NCBI RefSeq assembly: GCF_038396785.1
Contig: NZ_CP151087.1
Span: 5,642,001 to 5,706,000, forward strand
Source: Sphingobacterium thalpophilum
GTDB taxonomy: Bacteria; Bacteroidota; Bacteroidia; Sphingobacteriales; Sphingobacteriaceae
Length of the DNA: 64,000 nucleotides
Direction: 5' to 3'
Part shown: piece by piece, positions 26,891 to 33,835 of the stretch
How the letters are laid out: every line of letters begins with the position of its first letter
How positions within the stretch are numbered: the stretch's first letter is position 1
Notes under the pieces: model-generated
The model's database searches: none
Seen by the model: only the letters and a program-made list of their open reading frames with translations
Told to the model about the DNA's origin: nothing
Position numbers and translations under genes: made by a program

Positions 26891-27208
26891 ATGAACACAG
26901 TATTATTACAAGCAGCGGGAGGCAATTTGATGAGTTTTTTACCAATGGTTTTGATTATCGTGGTATTTTATTTCTTCATGATCAGACCGCAAATGAAGAA
27001 GCAAAAAGATCACAAAAAATATATTGAAGAACTTGGTGTGAACTCTAAAGTTGTTACGACAGCTGGTATTCATGGCCGTATTGTAGAAGTATCAGACACG
27101 ACTTTCTTAGTAGACGTAGGTTCGGGTGTAAAAATCCGTTTTGATAAATCAGCAATTGCTTTAGATGCTTCTAAAGCTGTTAACAACACGGAGAAGAGCG
27201 CTTCTTAA
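26891..27208 (+). CDS. yajC: Sec translocase auxiliary subunit YajC
   Basis: The 105-residue protein has one TM helix (about 15-34, MVLIIVVFYFFMIRPQMKKQ, ending in the diagnostic RPQ) and a cytoplasmic domain with YIEELGVNSKVVTTAGIHG and VSDTTFLVDVGSGVKIRF. YajC associates with SecDF and helps protein export. A strong terminator follows at 27229, ending the nusB-DUF1573-yajC transcript. Confidence 0.95.
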   Translation: MNTVLLQAAGGNLMSFLPMVLIIVVFYFFMIRPQMKKQKDHKKYIEELGVNSKVVTTAGIHGRIVEVSDTTFLVDVGSGVKIRFDKSAIALDASKAVNNTEKSAS

Positions 27209-27228
27209 GCTTTTTCCTAAAAGAAATG

Positions 27229-27260
27229 AAAGCCAGTTTTCGTAGAAAACTGGCTTTTTT
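27229..27260 (+). terminator. Strong terminator after yajC
   Basis: A perfect 13-bp stem AAAGCCAGTTTTC / GAAAACTGGCTTT with loop GTA ends in a T run. It separates yajC from the accessory patch. Confidence 0.9.
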
Positions 27261-27319
27261 ATGCTGTTAATAGAAAGCCCAGGCGGAGCGTTCATATAAA
27301 TTGCTAGCATAACAATGCT

Positions 27320-27955
27320 CTAGATTACTCCACAATAAATGGAATTCGAAAAACCGCCATCTAAGGTATCCCATATTCCGACATACACATGGAAATCAGT
27401 GGTTTTTCGCTTTAACCGGTCAAATTGGACTGAACAAGAACCTTCACTTACGCTTGCGATAGAAGTTCTTAAATGGGATTCATTAAACGGGTCCAATAAT
27501 ACCAGGTTGATTTTATATACGCTATCACTATATTGATCATCTGCTTCCCAGTTCAGGTCGATTACATCATTGTTGATACTGACTTGGCAGTTGGATAATG
27601 GGGTTAGCGAACCAGAAAATAGAAGCAGTCGTTCTGGATTAACAAAAGGGTTATTATCAGCGTCTATTTCGATGGCCTCCTTAAAAATATGTCGTTGTGC
27701 CAATTGGAATGCACCTACGCGACTTCCTTTTTCCGCTAAAAACTGGTAACCAAATTCGAGAAGCCGCTTATTATGGCCGGCAAACTTACCGGCTACTTGC
27801 TGTTTTTTTCTGTTTAAGAGCTCCGCTGCACTTGGTGGGGAGCTGCGTTTTCTTTTTGGGCCGCGCACCACATTTTGATCCTTCAACATGTAGGCACTCA
27901 CCGATCCAAATTTACCAATAATAGGTCCATTTGGACCGTTTTGTAAAATTGCCAT
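27320..27955 (-). CDS. DUF6266-family protein
   Basis: The 211-residue protein starts MAILQNGPNGPIIGKFGSVS, a beginning I associate with DUF6266, a family multiplied in Pedobacter and Sphingobacterium genomes and of unknown function. The first 100 residues are basic and contain the SSPPSAAELLNRKKQQV and IFKEAIEIDADNNPFVNPER blocks; the second half looks like an Ig-type beta domain (VIDLNWEADD, DFHVYVGIWD). No signal peptide. An SD-like AGAGGA lies 6-7 nt before the ATG. The gene sits in reverse orientation inside an otherwise co-directional housekeeping cluster. Confidence 0.75.
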   Translation of the reverse strand: MAILQNGPNGPIIGKFGSVSAYMLKDQNVVRGPKRKRSSPPSAAELLNRKKQQVAGKFAGHNKRLLEFGYQFLAEKGSRVGAFQLAQRHIFKEAIEIDADNNPFVNPERLLLFSGSLTPLSNCQVSINNDVIDLNWEADDQYSDSVYKINLVLLDPFNESHLRTSIASVSEGSCSVQFDRLKRKTTDFHVYVGIWDTLDGGFSNSIYCGVI

Positions 27956-28047
27956 AGCTATTCCTCTTTTAGTTTATAATTCTTGTATTGATCTTATTAT
28001 CAATTTACTACTATTTTCTTAATTACTTTAGTGGTAACACTATTTTT

Positions 28048-28132
28048 ACAGGGGATTAACACAGGGTTAGTAGGGGATTGACCCCTGTTATACCCCTGTT
28101 AACCCCCTGTAATACCCCTGTAAAACCCCTGT
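28048..28132. repeat. Phased array: five CCCCTGT at exact 11-bp spacing
   Basis: CCCCTGT occurs at 28082, 28093, 28104, 28115 and 28126, each 11 bp from the last, with A/T-rich spacers. Upstream lie inverted units: ACAGGGG at 28048 and GGGGATT at 28051 and 28073 (22 bp apart), with ACAGGG at 28061. Outer units can pair as TTACAGGGG with CCCCTGTAA. The period is close to one helical turn, so all copies face one side of the DNA. It lies between the divergent DUF6266 and BtrH-like genes. Confidence 0.85.
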
Positions 28133-28273
28133 AAACCTAAAACGTAATAGTTGTCAAAAACAATCGTTTTTGCGATGTTATTCTCAACTGTTTTTCATTT
28201 GTTTTTAGTGTTTAATACACTGCTGACATCGGGCTGTCGATTGAGGGAGTAACTTTATGAAAAAAAAAACGAT

Positions 28274-29251
28274 ATGAAAAATCTTAGACCATTTGATGGG
28301 CAGCATTGTGAAACAACGGCAACAGGTACATTACTTGCCCATATAGGCATTGAACTTTCCGAGCCGATGCTTTTTGGACTGGGGGAAGGGCTCAGTTTTA
28401 TTTATTGGAAAATGAAAACCATGGATTTTCCATTTTTAGGCGGAAGAATAAAACCTGATCTCCTGACAAAGCATATCTGCAAAAATCTCGGTCTAAACCT
28501 CAGCGTTCATGAAACTTCTTCAAAAGTAAAAGCTTGGCAGGCTGTACGACAGCTCTTGGATGGGGGGCAACCGGTAGGCTTAAAACTCGATGCCTATCAC
28601 CTGGAATATTTTACAAAACCCTTTCATTTTGCGGGTCATTATGTAGCTATTTATGGTTATGACCATGATAATGCCTATTTAGTGGATACGAGGCAGCAGG
28701 GTGGAAGCGTACGTACATCTCTAGCGAGTTTGGCGCTAGCCAGGACAGAGAAGGGGCCTATGGCGTCTAAAAATCTGTATTACACGATAGCAGGTAGTGG
28801 CGGGGATTTGGACCTGAAAGAGGTGCTGATTGCTGCAATGGTCAATAATGCAAAGGAATATCTTGCACCGCCCATCAGCAACATCTCATATAAAGGAATT
28901 TTGAAAACTGCTGAGGAATTGACCAAATGGTACAAGACGAGTCGTGCGATTGAAAGTGAGTTTAAAATGGCTGCAAATTTGATGGAAAAGGCAGGTACTG
29001 GGGGCGCTATGTTTCGAAATCTATATCGTGACTTTATTAAGGAAAGTTATGATCTGCTCGGAATAGAGCAGATCGCTGCGGTTCATCATGAGTTTGTGCA
29101 GATTGCATTATTGTGGACATCCTTGTCGGAATTGTTTAGTCAAATTGCGGAGACAGCCAGTTTTGATGATGTGCAGCAGGCATCAGAAATTTTCAGAACT
29201 CTTGCCACAAAAGAGAAAAATGCAATGGAAATATTGCTGTCTTTAAGATGA
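28274..29251 (+). CDS. BtrH N-terminal domain protein (papain-like)
   Basis: The 325-residue protein matches the BtrH/DUF4872 architecture: a papain-like N-terminal domain (about 5-175) and a helical C-terminal domain (about 180-325). A candidate triad is Cys12 in GQHCETTA, His122 in HFAGHYVAIYGYD and Asp138 in AYLVDTR. BtrH transfers an acyl group from an acyl carrier protein to an aminoglycoside in butirosin biosynthesis; lone homologues have unknown acceptors. No carrier protein or biosynthetic gene is adjacent. No signal peptide is seen. Confidence 0.82.
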   Translation: MKNLRPFDGQHCETTATGTLLAHIGIELSEPMLFGLGEGLSFIYWKMKTMDFPFLGGRIKPDLLTKHICKNLGLNLSVHETSSKVKAWQAVRQLLDGGQPVGLKLDAYHLEYFTKPFHFAGHYVAIYGYDHDNAYLVDTRQQGGSVRTSLASLALARTEKGPMASKNLYYTIAGSGGDLDLKEVLIAAMVNNAKEYLAPPISNISYKGILKTAEELTKWYKTSRAIESEFKMAANLMEKAGTGGAMFRNLYRDFIKESYDLLGIEQIAAVHHEFVQIALLWTSLSELFSQIAETASFDDVQQASEIFRTLATKEKNAMEILLSLR

Positions 29252-29288
29252 AATGCAGATAAGAACACAGATTTTTACGCAAATTGAT

Positions 29289-29296
29289 TAAGTTTG
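29289..29296 (+). promoter_or_regulatory. -7 box directly before cdaR (probably leaderless)
   Basis: TAAGTTTG matches TAnnTTTG and ends 4 nt before the ATG at 29301. No TTG lies at the normal -33 spacing. Transcription from here would begin at or next to the start codon. Confidence 0.45.
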
Positions 29297-29300
29297 TATC

Positions 29301-30251
29301 ATGGCGAATGCAGTTCGAATAAATAAGACCCAACGACGTAAGATTAATGTCTTCGTGCGTTGTGTTGGAATTTCGTTGTTAGCTTGGTTATTGTTTTCGA
29401 TCTCCAATCAATATACTGTTTCCGTCAAGGCGGCGATTGAATATGTCAATCTTCCCGAGAAACGCGCATTCCACCCCCAGCAATCCGATACGGTAAAGGT
29501 GAAGCTGGAGATGACAGGATGGCAATTCCTGTTTTCCAAAGCTGCTTTGGAAACTCCAAAGGTTCAGGTGGACCTAAGCTCTTTAAAAACCAAAGACTGG
29601 ATTGTTTTTTCCAACCAATTGGGCTTTATCAACCGACAGTTTCCACATGAACAACGCGTGGTGTCAGTTAGCCCAGATACCTTGTTTTTTGATTTTTCCA
29701 AACAGACCCAGCGTAAGGTGCCTGTAAAACCCCTTGCAAATATCGGATTTAAACGCGGCTACGGTTTTATCGCTGATACCAAAGTTACACCAGCTTATGT
29801 GACAATAACTGGACCTTACGAGGATGTTTCGGCGATTGAGTATTGGGAAACGGATACCGTTCGTGGAAAGGAAGTCGAAACCGACGTTCGGACCGTGGCC
29901 AACCTGGCACGTAACCAAAAAGCGAATATCAATGTTTATCCGACTTCGGTCGAGGTGCTTATGCCTGTAGGTGAATTGACCGAGAAAATAATCGAGTTGC
30001 CCGTAAAAGTAGAGAATGGCCAACGTTATAGTTCGGTCAGGCTTAGTCCGAGCAAAGTTGTCGTCACCGTTTTGATGTCCGTCAAAGATTATAATAACTA
30101 TACATCGCGTGATTTTGAGGCTGTGGTAGACCTGGCAGACTGGGAGAAGAATGAGGTGCAATATCTGCCTATTTTGCTGACCAAAGTACCTGACTATTGT
30201 AAGGTAATCAGTATTGTCCCTCAAAACGTGGACTTTTTTGTACGTAAATAA
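29301..30251 (+). CDS. YbbR-domain protein, CdaR family
   Basis: The 316-residue protein has an N-terminal TM helix (about 24-42, CVGISLLAWLLFSI) and then periplasmic YbbR repeats with the segments KVPVKPLANIGFKRGYGF, VTPAYVTITGP and IIELPVKVENGQRY. In Firmicutes CdaR binds and regulates the diadenylate cyclase CdaA; in Bacteroidota YbbR proteins occur with yajC and coaE instead, and the role is not known. It overlaps no neighbour but lies 10 bp before coaE. Confidence 0.82.
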   Translation: MANAVRINKTQRRKINVFVRCVGISLLAWLLFSISNQYTVSVKAAIEYVNLPEKRAFHPQQSDTVKVKLEMTGWQFLFSKAALETPKVQVDLSSLKTKDWIVFSNQLGFINRQFPHEQRVVSVSPDTLFFDFSKQTQRKVPVKPLANIGFKRGYGFIADTKVTPAYVTITGPYEDVSAIEYWETDTVRGKEVETDVRTVANLARNQKANINVYPTSVEVLMPVGELTEKIIELPVKVENGQRYSSVRLSPSKVVVTVLMSVKDYNNYTSRDFEAVVDLADWEKNEVQYLPILLTKVPDYCKVISIVPQNVDFFVRK

Positions 30252-30261
30252 AAATATTTTC

Positions 30262-30837
30262 ATGAAGATTGGAATAACAGGCGGAATTGGATCAGGTAAG
30301 ACATTTATCTGTCAGCTTTTTAAAGCCATGGCTGTACCTGTTTATAATGCTGATGAGGAAGCCAAGAAGCTTATGAATACCGATTTGCGGATCAAAGCAC
30401 GCTTGATTGCGGAGTTCGGCGAAGAGACCTATAAGGGTGGAAAGCTGGATCGGGCTTTTTTGGCTGAACAGATATTCTCCGACAAGGCGAAGCTCGAACT
30501 TGTGAACAGCATTGTACACCCCATCGTTATTCAGGCGGCAAAGGACTGGGCGGAACAGCAAAAGTCACGTTATTCACTCAAAGAGGCTGCTTTGCTTTTT
30601 GAAAGTGGGTCCTACAAGGATCTTGATTATACCATACTGGTTACTGCGCCTTTACCCATACGCGTTAAACGTGTCATGGAACGTGATGCTGTTACTGAAG
30701 AACAGGTCATGGAGCGAATTAATAAGCAACTATCTGACGAAGAAAAATTAAAATTGGCAGACTTCGTCATCATTAATGATGGAACCACTCCGCTACTACC
30801 GCAGGTATGGACTTTGCATCAAAAGTTTCTAAAATAA
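30262..30837 (+). CDS. coaE: Dephospho-CoA kinase
   Basis: The 191-residue kinase phosphorylates the ribose 3'-OH of dephospho-CoA, the last step of CoA synthesis. The start MKIGITGGIGSGKTF contains the P-loop; VYNADEEAKKLM, FLAEQIF, LVNSIVHPIV, LLFESGSYKDLDYTILV and RINKQLSDEEKLKLADFVI are the other family blocks. I chose the ATG at 30262; the frame extends upstream into cdaR from a non-canonical start without conserved residues. The MBL nuclease gene begins 1 bp after its stop. Confidence 0.95.
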   Translation: MKIGITGGIGSGKTFICQLFKAMAVPVYNADEEAKKLMNTDLRIKARLIAEFGEETYKGGKLDRAFLAEQIFSDKAKLELVNSIVHPIVIQAAKDWAEQQKSRYSLKEAALLFESGSYKDLDYTILVTAPLPIRVKRVMERDAVTEEQVMERINKQLSDEEKLKLADFVIINDGTTPLLPQVWTLHQKFLK

Positions 30838-30838
30838 T

Positions 30839-31795
30839 ATGATGTCTACACTATTGGCTGACTTCTTAGTCAGAAAGCCAGAAGGCTATTACTGCCGTTA
30901 TGGTGATTTTTTTATTGATGCCAGCAATCCCGTTATGCACAATGTCGTTTCTCATGCCCATGGCGATCATGCCAGTTCAGGACACGACTATGTGTATGCC
31001 ACACAGGCGACCTCACTGTTTATGACTTATCGGTATAAACAAAATCGCAAAGATTCTTATCAGGTCAAATTGTTTAATAGTCCCTTTAAAATAGGTGCGG
31101 TCGAAATCACATTTTTACCAGCAGGTCATATACTGGGTTCAGCACAGATTCTAATGGAATATCGGGGGGTACGTTACTTGTACACCGGCGATTATAAATT
31201 ACAAACTGATGATACCTGTGAACCGATCGAAGTGCATCAGGCCGATGTCCTCATTACGGAAAGTACCTTTGCAAATCCCGAGATTATCCATCCCGATCCG
31301 GCGGAGGAGATAAAAAAACTTGATGGGCATGCCAGTAATATCTTATTAGGTACTTATGTGTTGGGCAAGGCGCAGCGAATTACTGATTTGATCAACAGGT
31401 ACTGCCCGGATCGAAAAGTGCTTGTGCATAGTGGAATATTGCCCTACCATCGCCTTTATGATCAACACGGGCTGAAGAAGTTAGACTATGAGCCCTACAA
31501 CAGAAAAGAAATGAAACAGGGCGAACAGAACAAAGTGTACTTGGTACCGCCGATGACCTTCAATAGTTATTTTAGGGCGACCAAAGTATTACGCGCATTT
31601 GCCTCAGGCTGGAAACGTTTACAGGCACAGAATGATATCGAGCTGTATATTTCTGATCATGTGGACTGGAATGACATTCTTCAGTACATTAAAATGGTAA
31701 ATCCCAAAGAAGTTTGGACACTACACGGCGACGGAAGCATTTTAAAACGTTATTTTAACGAAAAATTGATCGTCCGGGATGTGCTTTCTGCATAA
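30839..31795 (+). CDS. MBL-fold nuclease, ligase-associated exonuclease family
   Basis: The 318-residue protein has the metallo-beta-lactamase motif VVSHAHGDHAS, then LPAGHILGSAQILME and YTGDYKLQTDD, as in CPSF/beta-CASP-like nucleases. The C-terminal half contains YCPDRKVLVHSGILPYHRLYD and ends with LYISDHVDWNDIL and WTLHGDG. This matches the family annotated as DNA ligase-associated exonuclease, usually encoded beside an ATP-dependent DNA ligase and Lhr-type helicase. No ligase or helicase is in the window, so here it is separated from its usual partners or they lie elsewhere. It starts 1 bp after coaE and is likely co-transcribed. Confidence 0.85.
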   Translation: MMSTLLADFLVRKPEGYYCRYGDFFIDASNPVMHNVVSHAHGDHASSGHDYVYATQATSLFMTYRYKQNRKDSYQVKLFNSPFKIGAVEITFLPAGHILGSAQILMEYRGVRYLYTGDYKLQTDDTCEPIEVHQADVLITESTFANPEIIHPDPAEEIKKLDGHASNILLGTYVLGKAQRITDLINRYCPDRKVLVHSGILPYHRLYDQHGLKKLDYEPYNRKEMKQGEQNKVYLVPPMTFNSYFRATKVLRAFASGWKRLQAQNDIELYISDHVDWNDILQYIKMVNPKEVWTLHGDGSILKRYFNEKLIVRDVLSA

Positions 31796-31918
31796 ATAGG
31801 CCTTTTCGAAAAATCTTCTATCGGAAACGCAAATGCGGCGGACAATAAGCAGCTCATGGAAGGACACCCCTACAATAGTGTACTGATGTAGTTTAACTTA
31901 TTTAAACGGAACTTCGAT

Positions 31919-31945
31919 AACTCCGCTGGTAAACCTAGCGGAGTT
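31919..31945. terminator. Possible hairpin terminator between convergent genes
   Basis: A 9-bp perfect stem AACTCCGCT / AGCGGAGTT with a 9-nt loop sits between the nuclease stop and the minus-strand gene. Neither side has a clear T run, so termination strength is doubtful. Confidence 0.45.
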
Positions 31946-31947
31946 CG

Positions 31948-32355
31948 CTATTTCATATTGACAATTTTGTCAACGATATAAACCGTGTTTCCTCGCCAGG
32001 GAAGCACACCGTGATATTCTTTGTAGCGCAGATCGAAGTATTTTCCACTATTTAGCTCCAACTGACGGAATATTGAATCATCTTCAATAGAAAATTCAAA
32101 TTGATTGCTGGCGATACCACCCGTTTTGATACTTCCAAATCCCTCCTGGATGAGCTTGCCTTCGTAGGTCTTGAAAATATTGCCCTTTTTTACAGCATAA
32201 TTAAGATAACCGGATTTTACACCTTCACCGAATACATAGTAATACTTCCAGTAAACATAGGAACCAGCCCCCACAAGGAGGAAAAGGATCAGCAGGAGTA
32301 AGAACTTCTTAAATCCGGATTTTTTCGGTTTTTGTTCAGGTAAATTTTCCATCAT
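31948..32355 (-). CDS. Single-span membrane protein of unknown function
   Basis: The 135-residue protein has a basic proline-rich cytoplasmic start, one TM helix (about 18-35, FLLLLILFLLVGAGSYVYW) and a roughly 95-residue outer domain. That domain contains GYLNYAVKKGNIFKTYEGKL and ends with the TVYIVDKIV strand. Bacteroidota relatives are sometimes mislabelled 6-phosphogluconate dehydrogenase; nothing here supports that. Two ATG codons in tandem start the frame. Confidence 0.7.
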   Translation of the reverse strand: MMENLPEQKPKKSGFKKFLLLLILFLLVGAGSYVYWKYYYVFGEGVKSGYLNYAVKKGNIFKTYEGKLIQEGFGSIKTGGIASNQFEFSIEDDSIFRQLELNSGKYFDLRYKEYHGVLPWRGNTVYIVDKIVNMK

Positions 32356-32558
32356 GTGTGCTAATTAAAACCATTTAATGCAGTGACTAGGACTATGCGC
32401 CGAAATGATGATTTTTCTGTCCAACGGATAGTTTCACCTAAAGATAAATAATTAACAGCATAATGACGAATGCATTACACCTAGATTAACGGTTGGCGAG
32501 CCTAGTGATTGTCGTTTTGTGCTGTATTGCTAATTCTATTAGTTATTTTTCGGTTTTC

Positions 32559-32589
32559 TTAGTCTATAATGCTAATTTTTGTAAATTTG
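32559..32589 (+). promoter_or_regulatory. Promoter abutting dinB (probably leaderless)
   Basis: TAAATTTG at 32582-32589 is a good -7 box; TTA at 32559-32561 is a weak -33 element at 20-bp spacing. The ATG at 32594 is 4 nt downstream, so the mRNA would start at or near the initiation codon. Confidence 0.5.
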
Positions 32590-32593
32590 GATC

Positions 32594-33691
32594 ATGGATC
32601 CCGAACAGGTACATCGTAAGATTATTCATTTGGATATGGATGCATTTTATGCCTCTGTAGATCAGCGTGATTTTCCCGAATATCGGGGAAAAGCGATTGC
32701 GGTAGGTGGTTCCCCGGATGGGAGGGGAGTAGTTGCAACGGCCAGTTACGAAGCGCGAAAGTTTGGCGTCAAATCTGCTATGAGCTCCCGAAAGGCTCTT
32801 CAGTTGTGCCCCCATATTATCTTTACCTATCCTCGCTTTGATGTTTATCGTCAGGTTTCATACCAAATTCGGGAGATTTTTCTCCGTTATACGGATTTAA
32901 TCGAGCCACTTTCCCTGGATGAAGCTTTTTTGGATGTGACCATAGACAAACAGGGTATTGGTTCAGCTATTGATATCGCCAAAGCCATTAAAGAGGCTAT
33001 CAAAGAAGAGTTGAATCTGACCGTCTCTGCTGGTGTTTCCGTCAATAAATTTGTTGCAAAGATTGCTTCGGATATGGACAAGCCCAACGGCTTAACATTT
33101 ATAGGTCCTTCGAAAATTGTCAAGTTCATGGAGTCATTGCCCGTGGATAAGTTTTTTGGCGTAGGTAAGGTGACTGCAAAAAAAATGCATGAACTGGGGC
33201 TTTTTACTGGACTTGATTTAAAAAAACAGCGTGAAGAGGACCTCGTGCGTTGGTTTGGAAAGACTGGGCACTTTTTTTACCGTATCGTACGCGGGATCGA
33301 CGACCGTCCTGTTGTTCCCAATCGCAGCAGTAAATCGGTCGGCATTGAGGATACGTTTGGCGAGGATGTAGAAGCATTTGAAGAATTAAATACCATTTTG
33401 CAACGGCTCTGCAAACAGTTGTGGACACGCATCGGGAAAAAGGAAATCTCTGGAAGAACCTTAACCATAAAAATTAAATATGCCGATTTTGTTCAGTTGA
33501 CACGGAGTATAACCTTAGAAAATAGTTTTGATTCGGAAGACAAAATTTACGCCACTGCCCATAGTTTGTTGAGCAAGGTTGAGCTGGTGAACAAAGTGAG
33601 GTTGTTGGGTGTTTCGATATCAAATTTTGTGGAAGAAGCTGATTTTCCAAAGGAAGGTATACAGCTAACACTTTTCGAGCATCGTCCTTAG
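32594..33691 (+). CDS. dinB: DNA polymerase IV (Y family)
   Basis: This 365-residue translesion polymerase shows HLDMDAFYASVDQRD (first catalytic Asp), VVATASYEARKFGVKSAMSS, LDEAFLDVT (catalytic Asp-Glu), VSAGVSVNKFVAKIASD, and the helix-hairpin-helix region FFGVGKVTAKKMHELGL. The C-terminal little-finger domain ends with GIQLTLFEH, which resembles a beta-clamp-binding peptide (QLTLF). It extends mismatched or damaged primers during stress. The gene stands alone with its own promoter box. Confidence 0.95.
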   Translation: MDPEQVHRKIIHLDMDAFYASVDQRDFPEYRGKAIAVGGSPDGRGVVATASYEARKFGVKSAMSSRKALQLCPHIIFTYPRFDVYRQVSYQIREIFLRYTDLIEPLSLDEAFLDVTIDKQGIGSAIDIAKAIKEAIKEELNLTVSAGVSVNKFVAKIASDMDKPNGLTFIGPSKIVKFMESLPVDKFFGVGKVTAKKMHELGLFTGLDLKKQREEDLVRWFGKTGHFFYRIVRGIDDRPVVPNRSSKSVGIEDTFGEDVEAFEELNTILQRLCKQLWTRIGKKEISGRTLTIKIKYADFVQLTRSITLENSFDSEDKIYATAHSLLSKVELVNKVRLLGVSISNFVEEADFPKEGIQLTLFEHRP

Positions 33692-33835
33692 CAAGGAATC
33701 ATCCGGTTTAATTAAGTCTTTGGCAAGCCGTTTGGTCCGCGCAATCTGAATTAAGCTTGTTACAGGCAAAATCGTCGTTATTTGTCACAATTCTTTATCT
33801 TAGCCAAAATAATTAATAAACATATCCAAAAATTA

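Noticed and set aside
28048..28132. CCCCTGT array considered as a CRISPR
   Set aside because: Units of 7 bp with 4-bp spacers are far too short, spacers are not unique sequences and no cas gene is near.
29664..30263. 199-codon open frame on the minus strand
   Set aside because: It is antisense to cdaR and lacks any motif; the plus-strand gene has a TM helix and YbbR repeats.
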